From: Gnetum montanum
Lineage: Eukaryota > Streptophyta > Gnetopsida > Gnetales > Gnetaceae
Direction of reading: 5' to 3'
Length of the DNA: 64,000 bases
NCBI GenBank assembly: GCA_015680685.1
Contig: MNCI01023527.1
Span: forward strand, 777,883 to 841,882
The notes beneath the pieces were generated by a model. That model did no database searches, was not told where the DNA came from, and was given only the letters and a program-made list of their open reading frames with translations. Below, piece by piece: positions 53,912 through 64,000 of the stretch. How positions within the stretch are numbered: position 1 is the first letter of the stretch; the number at the start of each line of letters is the position of its first letter. The position numbers and the translations under genes were made by a program.

Positions 53912-55343
53912 ATTAGGAAGTTGAGTGAATAAAAAAAAGTCTTTGCATGGTGTAGTTCTCATGCATAAACATAAAAAAAAAGAGAAAAAAGAGAAAAAGG
54001 TTAGAATTCAAAGCACACCCCTGAGACATAATAAAGCAATATGGGCTACAAGCATCGGTTATGGAACTAGAAAGACATGTTACCCATTCTTGAAGGTTCC
54101 CTTTAACTAAGGCCCTTTCTTGTTTCCTGCTTCTCCATCTCACTCTCCTTGGGATGGTGCCACTCTTTGTGGAAGCATTCTTGTTGCCTTAAGAGGATGG
54201 ATTGGCCAAGTGTATTGATTTGAGGTCGCTGAATGTGGTTAGTTTGAGTCTAGATTTGGGATGATTTCTACTCAGTTATCTTAACCATGAAATACACAAG
54301 GGGTTTTACACAACCTTGTTTTTGGGATTCCATTCCATTATCTCCTCTCCATCTTTCTTCCCATTTTCCAACTCATTGCCAGTTTTATCATTAGTTTGTT
54401 CTGGGTTGATGCATTATTTTTCTTTGGTGAATTCTTGTGGGTAAGTTTTTAACTCTTGCTTCCAAATGACATTCCTAGAGCCTACAGACTCTTTGGTTTG
54501 TGGGTTTTTTAAGGCATAATAGGTATGAGCTTGCTTTGGGGAGGACCCATTGGCATTCCTTTTTGGTGAAATTGTTAAGTTCTTTTCCTTAAACATTTTC
54601 TATAATCAATCATCTCTTGTTTTATCCCCATGACATCCATTTTATTGGTGTTGTTGTTGTTATTTTTTTTCATCTTTCTTGTTCATCATATTTTTCCATC
54701 TTATAGCTACCGGAGGTTCGCTCTTAGTCGTGGGGGCCTTGGCATAAATTTTTCAATTTTCTCCATTTTACTGTTCACCTAACCCCTACACCTTGGGTAG
54801 TCACCTGTGATAAATCTCTGAACCAATTTCTTCCATAACCACAACTCAGCCAATGTGCTTCATATCGAGGCAAGGTATCAACTACATTTTGTTTTATCTA
54901 TCCTTGCTCATATGTAACTGTGTTGTGTGTGCAAATGGTGATCATACAAAAAATTGACTGGGCTTGGAGGAAGCACTCAAGATGGACCAGAACTGGAGCA
55001 TTTATGAAAGGAGAAATTTTGGTGGTGTGGCTATGGATAAAGAATGGAAGGCACAATCTTAGCATTGGTGGCAATATACTTCATTTTGTTTCTCTCTCTT
55101 TCTCTACAAGCTACCAAATAAAGGCTTGGATGTCATTTATGTACAAGTGTTCACCACAATGGTCATGAACACTAATGTTGTAATATGCTTATTGATCCAT
55201 TCACTGGGAACATTGAGTCTGTCATCCCATTTCACCATCAATTCTTAGTTAGTCAATAATCCCATACCTTTCAAATATTTTGTAAAGAACTTGTTTCTTT
55301 TCTTCTATACTCAAGGACGAGTTTTCATTCAGTTGTGGGGGTA
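53912..55343 (+). mobile_element. G2 tail, copy 2, right of N1, and polypurine tract
   Basis: Continues from 45064. Contains a pyrimidine-rich tract, a PPT-like copy TTAGTCGTGGGGGCC at 54725-54738, an acceptor-like sequence ahead of an ATG at 54935 (AG mutated to AA), and the polypurine tract CAGTTGTGGGGGTA at 55330-55343. No gene. Confidence 0.8.
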
Positions 55344-56311
55344 TGATGAGAGTGGTTACTCTAGCAATTATTCTAATTATTAGAGTAGTTACTCTAGTGA
55401 TTACTCTAGCAGTTACTCTAATTATTGGCGTGGTTACCCTAGTGGTTACTCTAGTAGTTATTTTAATTATTAGAGTGGTCACTCTAGCAGTTGCTTTAGC
55501 AGTTATTCTAATTATTAGAGTGGTTACTCTAATTATTAAAGTAGTTGCTCCCAAGCCTATAAATATAATGCCGAGGTGCACAATTGGAAAAAAATTCTTT
55601 CAATAGTTAAGTAGCAAAACTTTTGCAGTCTGTTTGAAAGTTAGAGTATTTTCCAAGTGCTTGTAGTAGGAGGTCTAAGTGTGGATGGATCTTTATTCAA
55701 GCATTATGTACCTGAGCATACCTTGTGTATGGAAATAAAGATGAGCTCTTCGATTCATCCTTGTAGCACTTGAGATTTGTTTTCTTACACATTTTTTAAT
55801 TTTATTTTCTTATGCATTTATTTTATTTTATGCACTTTATATTTATGTTATTAGCACAACAATTCATTTTGATCAATTAAGAAAATAATTAAATTACACA
55901 AGCACGATCACTTCGAGCATGTGTGTAATGCTTGGTAACCTGGTAATGATTAGCATTTGGTAATCCCAATAGTGTTGCACTGGTTCAGGATGTGTACGGC
56001 AAGTGGGAATGGATGCTTGTGTTAAGATTAGTTAGAACTTAGTTAATGAGTAGTTAAGTTAAATTAGTCACCTAGTTATCTCTATTTCCCTATTAGCATA
56101 GGACATAGAAACATAAAAGATATAAAAATCATATGCCTCAAGCTTACTTAACCATACAATCGTGACATACAAGTAAGTTTGGGAAGATAACGATCAATTA
56201 ACTCGTCCTTGTTCCACAAGGATGCATAAGCACTTAGTCTTTGGAATTCGATCGTGTGTGAAATGCTCATATTTGTATGGTTGAGTGTAGGGGGTATTTT
56301 GTCGCTCATCA
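55344..56311 (+). mobile_element. G2 3' LTR
   Basis: TGATGAG...CTCATCA, 968 bases, palindromic repeat array 55353-55543, TATAAATA at 55557-55564, AATAAA near 55733. Followed by AGGAG (56312-56316), the target duplication shared with both 5' LTRs. Confidence 0.9.
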
Positions 56312-56316
56312 AGGAG

Positions 56317-56840
56317 CATACTTGATTAAGAAAATAGAAGGAAGTTTAAAGAAAAATTTATTCCTAAGTTGTACTGATCTAGTTCCATTTATTCTCTGTG
56401 GAGACTTCAATGCAAAAGTTTGAGGTAACGTTTATTAATTCTTAAAATATGGATTTGTAAAGAAATATTTGGAAGATGAACTTGATTTGAAAACGTTGTT
56501 TCTATCAATTTAGCATGCAATTCAATTAGCTAGCGCATATTCTACTTACTTTGAATATTTAGTAGATAAATCAGATTCTAGAATTCAGGAACAAATGATA
56601 TTGATGGATAGCACTTATCAAGAACCACAGTTTACAAATTATTCTACAATGATTAATGAAGATGGGTCAACAATATTCTTCATTAAAAATTTAGATTATA
56701 GTTGGTATGATGCTCAATTATTTCAAGTTACCAAGTTACTAGAGTTGATTTCTAAAAAAGAAGTTGATAAGAATCAGGATCAAGCCTTGCCATCCCAAAC
56801 CAGGCCATTTAATCATATACCACTTATGGTAGAATTATAG
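56317..56840 (+). pseudogene. CCR4-type deadenylase-like gene, C-terminal half
   Basis: Continues the reading interrupted at 25113/37194: AYLIKKIEGS, PFILCGDFNAKV (the GDFN catalytic block), then stops, and an open end (56595-56840) with EPQFTNYSTM, LLELISKKEVDKNQDQALPS and FNHIPLMVEL. These correspond in order to the CCR4 family's CGDFNS, EP-x-FTNYT, LLELLDEE, LPS and SDHIALLAEF. The catalytic Asp of the terminal SDH motif is Asn. No intron is seen between the N-terminal and C-terminal blocks, so the gene looks cDNA-derived. It lies directly upstream of the X polypurine tract. Confidence 0.8.
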
Positions 56841-57306
56841 TTACTCCCATTAGTTCATAATGTTGATCAAGATGAAGAAGTATCTGACTCTTACTTTTAT
56901 TTGATGATCTTATTATTTTCTTCATTTTTTACTTTTAGATTGATAAAATATCTAAGAAAATTCAAGTTGGAATAAAGAATCTGCCCTACCTTCACTTGGA
57001 TAACCAAATACAAGTTGCAGATTATGTGACCTTGGTTAGAACTAGTGATTGGTAGTTGGTAGATCTTTAATTCACTTCTTATCATCATCTTGGAAAATGA
57101 AGTAAGTATTAAGAAATTAATATTTAATTTTCCATATAATCTTTCTCACATATATCTTATTTGCAGAATAAGCAAGAAATAAACTTCAAGTTCAAAGGAG
57201 AAGTCAGATTATTGAAGCATAGCATCATGAAAGAAAGCATTGGAGCTAGAAGAAGATAAAGAACATGGATTCGTTTGAGGATGAACAAAACCTAAGGGGG
57301 GTAGAT
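56841..57306 (+). mobile_element. 3' end of X internal region and polypurine tract
   Basis: A/T-rich. Contains a ...TTTTTTACTTTTAG|ATTG sequence (near 56925-56942) that looks like an intron acceptor, followed by a short open stretch (GIKNLPYLHLD, QVADYVTLV) ending in TAG near 57055; the protein is not recognised. It ends in AACCTAAGGGGGGTAGA. Shared with 4803-5199. Confidence 0.6.
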
Positions 57307-57906
57307 TGTCACATCCCCATTTCCAAATGGTGGTTGCCTAATGAATATGGTGTCTCTTCATAACAAGTGTTATTGTTCTCTTAATGAGACCCAAAAGGGT
57401 AGTTGTGATTAAGACCTGAAAGGGCATGTTGTAATAACAAATGTGTCTCTTGAGGTAACCTTTAGGGGTTTGATTAAAGGAATTTATACCTGGGGTTAGA
57501 GGTCATGCTAGCATTGGAATGGCAGAGCCAGTATAGGCAAGTCATGAAGTGATAGAGCCAGTATAGGCAAGTCACAGGAAGTTGGGTGAAGTGGGATAGG
57601 AAGTGGACTGGGCATTCCTTCTAGCTGGGTTATAGGCTTAACCATGGTGGCATTGCTAGATTGCTCTAAGGGATAGATGCCAAAGGAAGAAAACCCCAAG
57701 GAACACTCTTAGAGCATGACCCGAATACACTTTTTCATATCAATAAAGCATTCTTTTCATTTTTTTTGCATTTTTCCTATTATTTCCTTTATATATAATG
57801 CTAAATATCACTTATATTTCACATTGGTATATTTTCTTTATATGCATAATGTCTAATATATCATATATTTGATGTTTGCCATGACATTCGAGGATAGGAT
57901 GTCACA
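57307..57906 (+). mobile_element. X-family 3' LTR (e)
   Basis: TGTCACATCCCC...GGATGTCACA, 600 bases, preceded by the polypurine tract, followed by CTACC. Pairs with 9431-10035. Confidence 0.85.
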
Positions 57907-57911
57907 CTACC

Positions 57912-59250
57912 ACTCTCGATGCTATCAAACATTTGGTGCTACAATTTTAGATCTATAACATTGGCTATTGTGAAGGTTGAGAAGTGTGAAGAATCCAAGT
58001 TGTCCAAGTGATCTATGTTAGAAGTTGGAAATCCCAAGAGTGTAGCATGAATCTTGAAAATTCACAAATCCCAAAGGGGTTTACAAGGTCACATGGTTTC
58101 TACATTGGGTTCAAGAGAATACAAGTATGAAAACTTGTAAGAACTCTTAAGTGCTTAAGAATGCCCAAGTGTAAAACCATGAATAAATTGCTAAATTGTG
58201 TAACCAATTTGAATAGTATAAGATTGCAAAAGTGTGTGTATGCCAAAATTTGCTGAATTGCAAAACGTTTGGAACCTGTACATGGTGTTTGAGGTTGGTT
58301 TTTATAAATTTTAGGCCATGAATGGTGCTACAAAATGGCTATAATTTGGTTGTAATTCTACAAAATGGCTGAAAAATGGTTGCCAAATTGCTACAAATTT
58401 CTACCTCATGTAGGTGAGATGGGTCTCCAAATTTTAAGGATTACTTTATACAATAAGTGCCTTCCCCAAATGGCCATTCCATTTACTATAAATAGTAATG
58501 GGGGCACTCTTTCTACACTAAAGTGGTAGGTCAACATTGGAGTTCATGGAGTAATGAATTGTGGCTATTGTGGCTTCCATGCTAGGTCCTGAGAAAGGTG
58601 GGGATGTGTGGGGGAGGGGGGATGTAATTTCCAGACTAGGGGTATAGCCTCCATACTTTAGGAAAACTTCCACACTGAGGAGGGAATGTTTCTAGGCTAA
58701 TCATGTAGTCTCCACATTGGGGAAGGGGTTTCCAAAATAGGGAAGAAATCCCCCCAGCTCTCCATGCTAGGGGTAGATGAGATCTATTCTCTAGAAGTGT
58801 TTTTATCATAGAAAAATGTATACCTTCTACAAAACCCATCAAATTTTCATTTTTGGAATTCCAAAAGGAATTTTTAACTCCCAAGCCCAAATATAGACAC
58901 TAGATGACTTTCTTTACTTAGGGAATGAGGCTTTGACCACTTATGAGGCATTTTTCAGTTCCAAAAGCATGGGATATGTGAGATTGCCCTCCATGGATTA
59001 CAATCTTCACATTTATAATTAAGTTTTACCTTAGGCTTCATGGGGTGAAATCTACATGATGAAAATTGGATATAACATGCAAATTTTTGTGGTGTTTCAA
59101 TGGCCACTCTTGTTGTCTAGGGGACTGACCTAAGAGGCACCAAAAAAGAATACAAAGCATCACTGCATATTATAATGCTACAATGCATATAGGCCACATG
59201 AGAATTAGGCTATCTAGGTCACCAAAGTTGCTAGTTTAAGACTATGATGG
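57912..59250 (-). other. Tat-type element 3' region, non-coding
   Basis: No gene recognised. Repetitive wording (CCACACTxGG, TTCCA) around 58560-58780 and a TACTATAAATAGT sequence near 58487-58499. By position, downstream of integrase on the minus strand, it should include the 3' LTR or spacer of the Tat-type element, but I cannot define LTR ends. Confidence 0.45.
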
Positions 59251-60400
59251 GTCATGGTACCAATTTAAGGTCCCAACAAGCTGTTGAAAGTAGGCTTACT
59301 TGTTGATGATTAGAGGCTATATGTGGTATGGCTTTAGATAGGAACGATTGACCAAATTCACCATCCATGTTCATTATTCTAAATGCACTATTTCCATAGG
59401 CTCTAGTAACAAGAAAGGGCTCTCTCCTATTGGCTGACCATTTGTTCACTTGCTCGTAGATGGCTTTGAGGACCAAGTGTCCTTCTTTGATCTTGTGCAT
59501 GATCTAGTTATGGTGATGCTGCCACTTTTGCCTCTCTTGATAGTGTTTGATGTGAGCAAGTGCTTACATACATTTCTCCTCCACTAAGTCTAGGGTTGTT
59601 GTCCTCAACTCCTTATTCTACTCATTGTTGATGAAGTTGGTAAAGGACACTCAAAGTGATAACACCTAAAATTCAAGAGATAAAACAACTTTAGAATCAT
59701 ACATCAAACTATAAGGGATCATACTGGTTTCTATGTGATAGGTTATTCTATAGGCCCATAGTGCATGGAAAAGTCACTCATGCCATTTACATTTGTTGTT
59801 GTTGATCATCGTTTTGAGCAAGTTAATGATGGCTTTGTTGCTTGCTTTTGCTTATTCATTGGCTTAAGGGTAATAACGTGATGAGTTAGAATGCTTACTA
59901 GGTCATGATAGAAATCTTTTGTTTCCTAGCTATGAAATTGTGGTCCATTGTCTCTGACTATGGTCATGGGTATGCCAAAATAGGCTATACTATTCTCTAG
60001 GATGAATTCGCAAACTTGGATGTAGTATTCCTTAGGGAAATAACCTCAACCCACTTTGTAAAATATTTGATTATGATGATGAAAAATCTATGCTCTATAG
60101 AAGACTTAAGCATTATAGGTCCAATGATATACAACCATCATTATTGAAATGACCATGTTATTTAAGTAGTATGCAACTCAGTTGGTGGTACATGTATAAG
60201 GTTGCTATATTATTGACATGTGTCACACTACTTAACCTTCTATAGGAAGTCATTTTCCATATGGGGCTAATAGTAGTCTAACCTTTTAATCTTAGCAGCA
60301 ATAGCTCTTTGCTCTATATGTCCTCCAAAAACACCCTCATGAACATCCACTAGGACTATTCTGGCTTTGGTTTTACCTAAGCACTTTAAGAGTATGTCAT
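59250..60400 (-). pseudogene. Tat-type gypsy integrase
   Basis: Minus strand, across stops: zinc region HEGVFGGHIEQRAIAAKIKR, YYWPHMENDFL and CDTCQ (about 60360-60210); core start IIGPI and FFIIIIKYFTKWVEVISL; SETMDHNFI in the second Asp region; and an open C-terminal domain (59500-59252) with KEGHLVLKAI, NRREPFLVTRAYGNSAFRI and MNMDGE, the integrase C-terminal (GPY/F-like) domain of Tat elements. No chromodomain. Confidence 0.75.
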
Positions 60401-61500
60401 CATAGGATCATTGACATAATGTATTATCACCTATGATGACATATTGCTTTGATTGCTTGGGTATAGCATCCTTTTGAGTAGTAGTCAATCCTTGTGAGGG
60501 TTATTCATGCATAAGATACAATTTTATATTGTCATACCACTCCTTGGTAGGAGCAATATGAACAATGACCACAAAGGTATCCTTAGTGCTTTGTGTGATG
60601 GAAGTAGCATAGTCCATGGTTAAGGTGGAAAACTTACTAAACACATGTAGCGTCACACTAAGGGATAATGTTGCAATTGCATTGGCTATGGCATTATCAT
60701 TTTGGTGTATGTGTTGGATATCAATGTTTATGAATTTTTTTCATAATTGCTTTCCTAGATCACAGTATGATTGTAAGTATTTGACCTTTCATGCATACAC
60801 CTCAGTTACTTGGTTAACCACAACTTGTGAATCGTCTTTGATCACTAAGTATCTAATTCCTAGGTCATAAGCTACCATCATTCCTCTAATCAAACCTTCA
60901 TACTCTGCTAAGTTATGGGTACATGGGAACTTAAAATGATAGGAAAAGGATTAGATTTCACCATATGGGAATGTTATGATGGCAAAAACATTGGTTCCAT
61001 GTGCAGTTGAAGCTCTGTCAAAGTGCATGACTACCTTATAACCATCAAGCACTTGAGTAACTATGTTAACATGTTCATTTGGGAACATAGGATCTATGGA
61101 TGCATAGTCATTGATAGGTAGAACTATGAGTTGTATGGCTATAGCTTGACCTTTCATTGAGTATTGAGAGACATAATGGAGGTGGAATTTCATAGTTATG
61201 GCTTTCCATTAGGCTATATAGATACTCTCATAGATGTTGGTCATTATGGCTCTAAGTATTTTATTCTTCCAAATGATGTTGACTTGGCTTGTAAAGAGGT
61301 AGTGTTTCCACTTCTTCAATGAGAAGACTAGTGCTAGATAATACTTCTCCACTTTAGTGTATTAGGTCTCGTGGGAAACTAATGCATGACTAAGGTAGTA
61401 TACGAGCATTTCTACTCTATCATCACATTTCTGATAGAGTAGAGAGGTAATTGGTGTAGTTAAATGTAAAATGATTTACCCTATTACGAAGGATATACTA
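60400..61500 (-). pseudogene. Tat-type RNase H and archaeal-type RNase H
   Basis: Open 61193-60951: YVSQYSMKGQAIAIQLI, then VVMHFDRASTAHGTNVFAII, matching the KGQA-x-ADFLA and W-x-L-x-FDGAS-x-x-GAG-x-GVVL pattern of the additional RNase H in Tat-lineage elements. Then NLAEYEGLIRGMMVAYDLGI and VIKDDSQVVVNQV follow, the Glu and second Asp of that domain. This second RNase H distinguishes Tat/Ogre from the Athila-like G elements. Broken by stops. Confidence 0.8.
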
Positions 61501-62760
61501 TAAGTAGTTGTGTCAACTCTTGCTTAAGGTTTTTGAGGGCCTCTTAGTATTGAGCTATCCACTTGTAGTGAACTCCTTTCTTAAGCAAGTGTTGCAAGGG
61601 TTGCAACTTATCTGTAAGCCTAGTGATAAATCTACTAATAAATTGCAATCTACCTTGCAATTCCAGAAGCTCCTTAAGGTTGGTAGGTGCTACTAATTAA
61701 GACATAGTCTTAACCTTATTAGGATTGATACATATACTTGCTTTAGAAACTACAAAGCCAAGCATATTACCAGTCTTGACACCAAAGAAACATTTTTTGG
61801 GATTGAGCCTAAGCTCGTATTTGAGGCACTGTTTAAGCACAAGATCTAGGTCATTAGCATATTCATTGAACACTTTGGACTTAATGGTCATATCATCTAT
61901 GCAGTCATTAAGAAAACCTAGCATGTAATCACTATAGACATAGGTCATGGCTCTTTGGTATGTTGCTCTTTCATTCTTAAGGTCGAAGGGCATCTTAGTA
62001 GAGCAAAAGGTATCCCATGGGATCACAAAGATCATGCTAAGTTAGTGCTCTAAGTTGATCCTAATTTGGTTATATCCCAAGAATCCATCCATAAAGGACA
62101 AAAAGACATGTTTGACCATAGTATTAATAAGTTGATCAATACTAGGAAAAGGGAAGCCATCCTTGATAGTTGCTTTATTTAGGTTTTGAAAATTAATGGA
62201 AATGTGGATACTCCCATTTTTCTTAGGGACTACCACTATATTGGACATGCATTCCACATAGTCAATAGCCCTAATGAAATTGGCTTGGTAGAGCTTTGAG
62301 ATCTCATCATAAACTACCAAGGACAAATAAGGTCTAAATTTGCACATTTTTTGCTTAATTAGTCTAATGCTAGGGTCTAGTATGATACTATGCTACACTA
62401 GGAATTAGTCTAGGCTAGGCATATCTTCATATGACTAGGTAAAGGACTTAATGTTGCTTTGTAGAACGTTGGCAATGTCTTGAGCATATTAAGGTCTTAA
62501 TGAGGAACTTAGTTTAAGGGCTTTCTCCTCACCATTGTGTGTTGTGATGGGAACCTCAAATAGAGAGTCTTCGGTTTTGTCACTCATCTTTATGTCAAGG
62601 GTTTTGACTAGGTGTTTAGGCCATTCTATAGGTTTCTCTATCAAGGCTATGTGGTCTACAAGACTCTTAGGCTCAAGATCTAGGCAATCATGGTTGACAC
62701 ACTATTCAACATCATTGTGAGGTCGATGTAGACACAAGGGTAATCTGATTTGCTTCCAAG
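61500..62760 (-). pseudogene. Tat-type reverse transcriptase with pre-RT segment
   Basis: Pre-RT (62760-62350): KTEDSLFEVPI, EEKALKLSSSLRP, SFTSYEDMPSLD-like and LIKQKMCKFRP. RT: IRAIDYVECMSNIVVVPKKN, LNKATIKDGFPFPSIDQLIN, FLSFMDGFLGYNQIRI (62347-62042), then TKMPFDLKNERATYQRAM, LNDCIDDMTIKSK (YVDD box read as CIDD) and LNPKKCFFGVKTGNMLGF (62035-61697). Few lesions separate these two open blocks, so this RT is the best-preserved pol segment of the element. Confidence 0.8.
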
Positions 62761-64000
62761 TACTCATGCTTTGATCCTGCATATCAACCAAAAGCATATT
62801 AAGTGGCACTTAGGTAACAATAAATAAATAATGCTAAAATGCTATAAAATTATACAAACATATACAAACCTAATGCAAAAAAGATCATCCAAGGTAATTA
62901 ATGAGGTAAGGACAATTTGACAAAATGGAATAGAGGTGAACAAAGGTTAAGTAAGGGTCAAGCAAGGGGAAGTGTAAGACATAAAGCTACAAATGGTTAG
63001 CAAAGGCCACAATTTTGCCAATTTTAGGCCTTAGTAGGCCATGATGCTAGTTTAGAGTCTTGGTGGAGTATGATGCTAGTTCAAGGCCATAGTTGGCCAT
63101 GGTCAAATGGTGTCAAACAATGGTTAGGAAAGGTTAAAGCCCACTATTTAATACCATTAAAAGGCCAAACATAAGTAAATAAGGCTATCATAAGGCAAAT
63201 AAAGAAGATATAAGGCTACATAAAGGCCATAGAATGTTAAAAAGGTGAATAATGCAACAAAAGTCCAAAAACAAGCAAAAACACTATGTAATAAGGCAAA
63301 AATCAAGCATAATTGGTTATATATAATAAAATTTGGATAATATAGGTAAAAAATGATTAGGTTTTGCTATTTTTATGCCTTAGAGGACCATGGTTTGAGG
63401 TTGCAAGGTTATTAAGAGAGCTTGGCCATTAGTTAGGTCTATTTCTAGGTTGTTTAGACCTAGAAATTAAGAGTTTTAAGGCTTTCACATGGGGCTCCCT
63501 TTATTTCCATGATGATCAGCATGGAAAAAGGGACCCTCAACATGGAAAGTAGAGATCAAAATTACGGTTCTAGGGCCTTCCCAAGGCAGCATAGGAGAAA
63601 ATTTATCAAAATTGGGTACTGCAAAGGTTTGTAAAGGCCAAAAAGTGGGTTCTAAAGTCTTCCCCCTTATTTCCACATTGGCCAACATGGAAGAGAGAGG
63701 GTTAAGCATGGAGAATCAAAATCTTGGTCAAAATAGAATCAAATGAGGTCAAATCAATAGTTGAAGCCCACGTTTGGAGCTTGTGCATTCTCTGGCTTCA
63801 TTTTGAGGTAGTCTAAGTTAGTTTTAAGTGTTAAAACATGTTGAAATGGTTTTCCCCTTTTTTTTCACACTGAGCATGGTATCCCTAGTGTGGAAGAATG
63901 AGGGGACGTATTTTTCATGGATTTAAGGTGTTTTAAGAGCACATTGCCTAGGTTTTTAGGCCCCTAGGACTATAGACCTTGATTATACAAGTTTCTAGCT
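62761..64000 (-). other. Tat-type element spacer, no gene
   Basis: Low-complexity text with many scattered AAGGCC/AAGGCTA words and diverged repeats (GATGCTAGTTTAGAGTCTTGG, GATGCTAGTTCAAGGCCATAG near 63043-63090; a TTCCACATTGGCCAACATGG-like and CATGGGGCTCCCTTTATTTC-like pair near 63490-63690). No gag motif seen. Probably the long untranslated or spacer part that Tat/Ogre elements carry; its outer LTR lies beyond the window. Confidence 0.4.

Noticed and set aside
57912-59250. TACTATAAATAGT near 58490 as a host gene promoter
   Set aside because: No coding frame follows on either strand; the region is the 3' side of a dead Tat-type element.
1-64000. tRNA, rRNA or intact host protein-coding genes
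   Set aside because: None could be recognised; all family-recognisable frames belong to transposable elements or to the broken CCR4-like copies.

Overview
The window looks like intergenic DNA from a large, repeat-rich seed-plant nuclear genome. The evidence is plant-type Ty3/gypsy elements primed by tRNA-Asp or tRNA-iMet, a plant L1-type LINE with a DUF4283-like ORF1, a Copia gag, and nested LTR insertions. The species cannot be told from the sequence. I see no intact host gene, tRNA, rRNA or CRISPR array. Almost every base can be assigned to a transposable element or its debris.

Layout. 1-1730: minus-strand end (integrase C-terminus plus 3' tail) of an Athila-like element. 1733-5775: pieces of a family I call X (LTR starts TGTCACATCC, ends GGATGTCACA), mixed with a minus-strand Tat-type pol remnant and a CCR4-like gene fragment. 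5776-9425: a gag pseudogene with an iMet-type primer site, then a Copia LTR and gag. 9431-57906: one X element with near-perfect 5-bp target duplications (CTGCC/CTACC), inflated to 48.5 kb by nested insertions. 57912-64000: minus-strand Tat-type gypsy pol (RT, archaeal-type RNase H, integrase), degraded.

Inside X: (1) G1 outer (10429-21358, plus strand), with a second minus-strand G1 element (about 11833-18688) inside it that keeps a nearly open gag-protease frame but has lost RT-RNase H-integrase. (2) Athila-like element G2, inserted into a CCR4-deadenylase-like gene carried by X. Part of X plus G2 was then tandemly duplicated (copy 1 23314-29944, copy 2 from 29942). (3) In copy 2 only, an L1 LINE (30621-36103) and N1 (45065-53911, minus strand, target duplication ATTAG). 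N1 is gag-only and carries a roughly 960-codon second ORF in the env position.

Relative order: X inserted; G1 and G2 inserted into X; tandem duplication; then LINE, N1 and a 3.4-kb deletion, each affecting one copy. The duplicated copy preserves uninterrupted versions of the LINE and N1 sites, which supports those boundaries.

The most interesting material is the CCR4-like gene in an LTR element, the N1 ORF2 with its own promoter-like module and a 3' splice-site-like sequence shared with related elements, the palindrome arrays beside the LTR TATA boxes that differ in length between LTRs of one insertion, and a PPT-like motif repeated about four times per element. Single-N joins with duplicated flanks are probably assembly artefacts.
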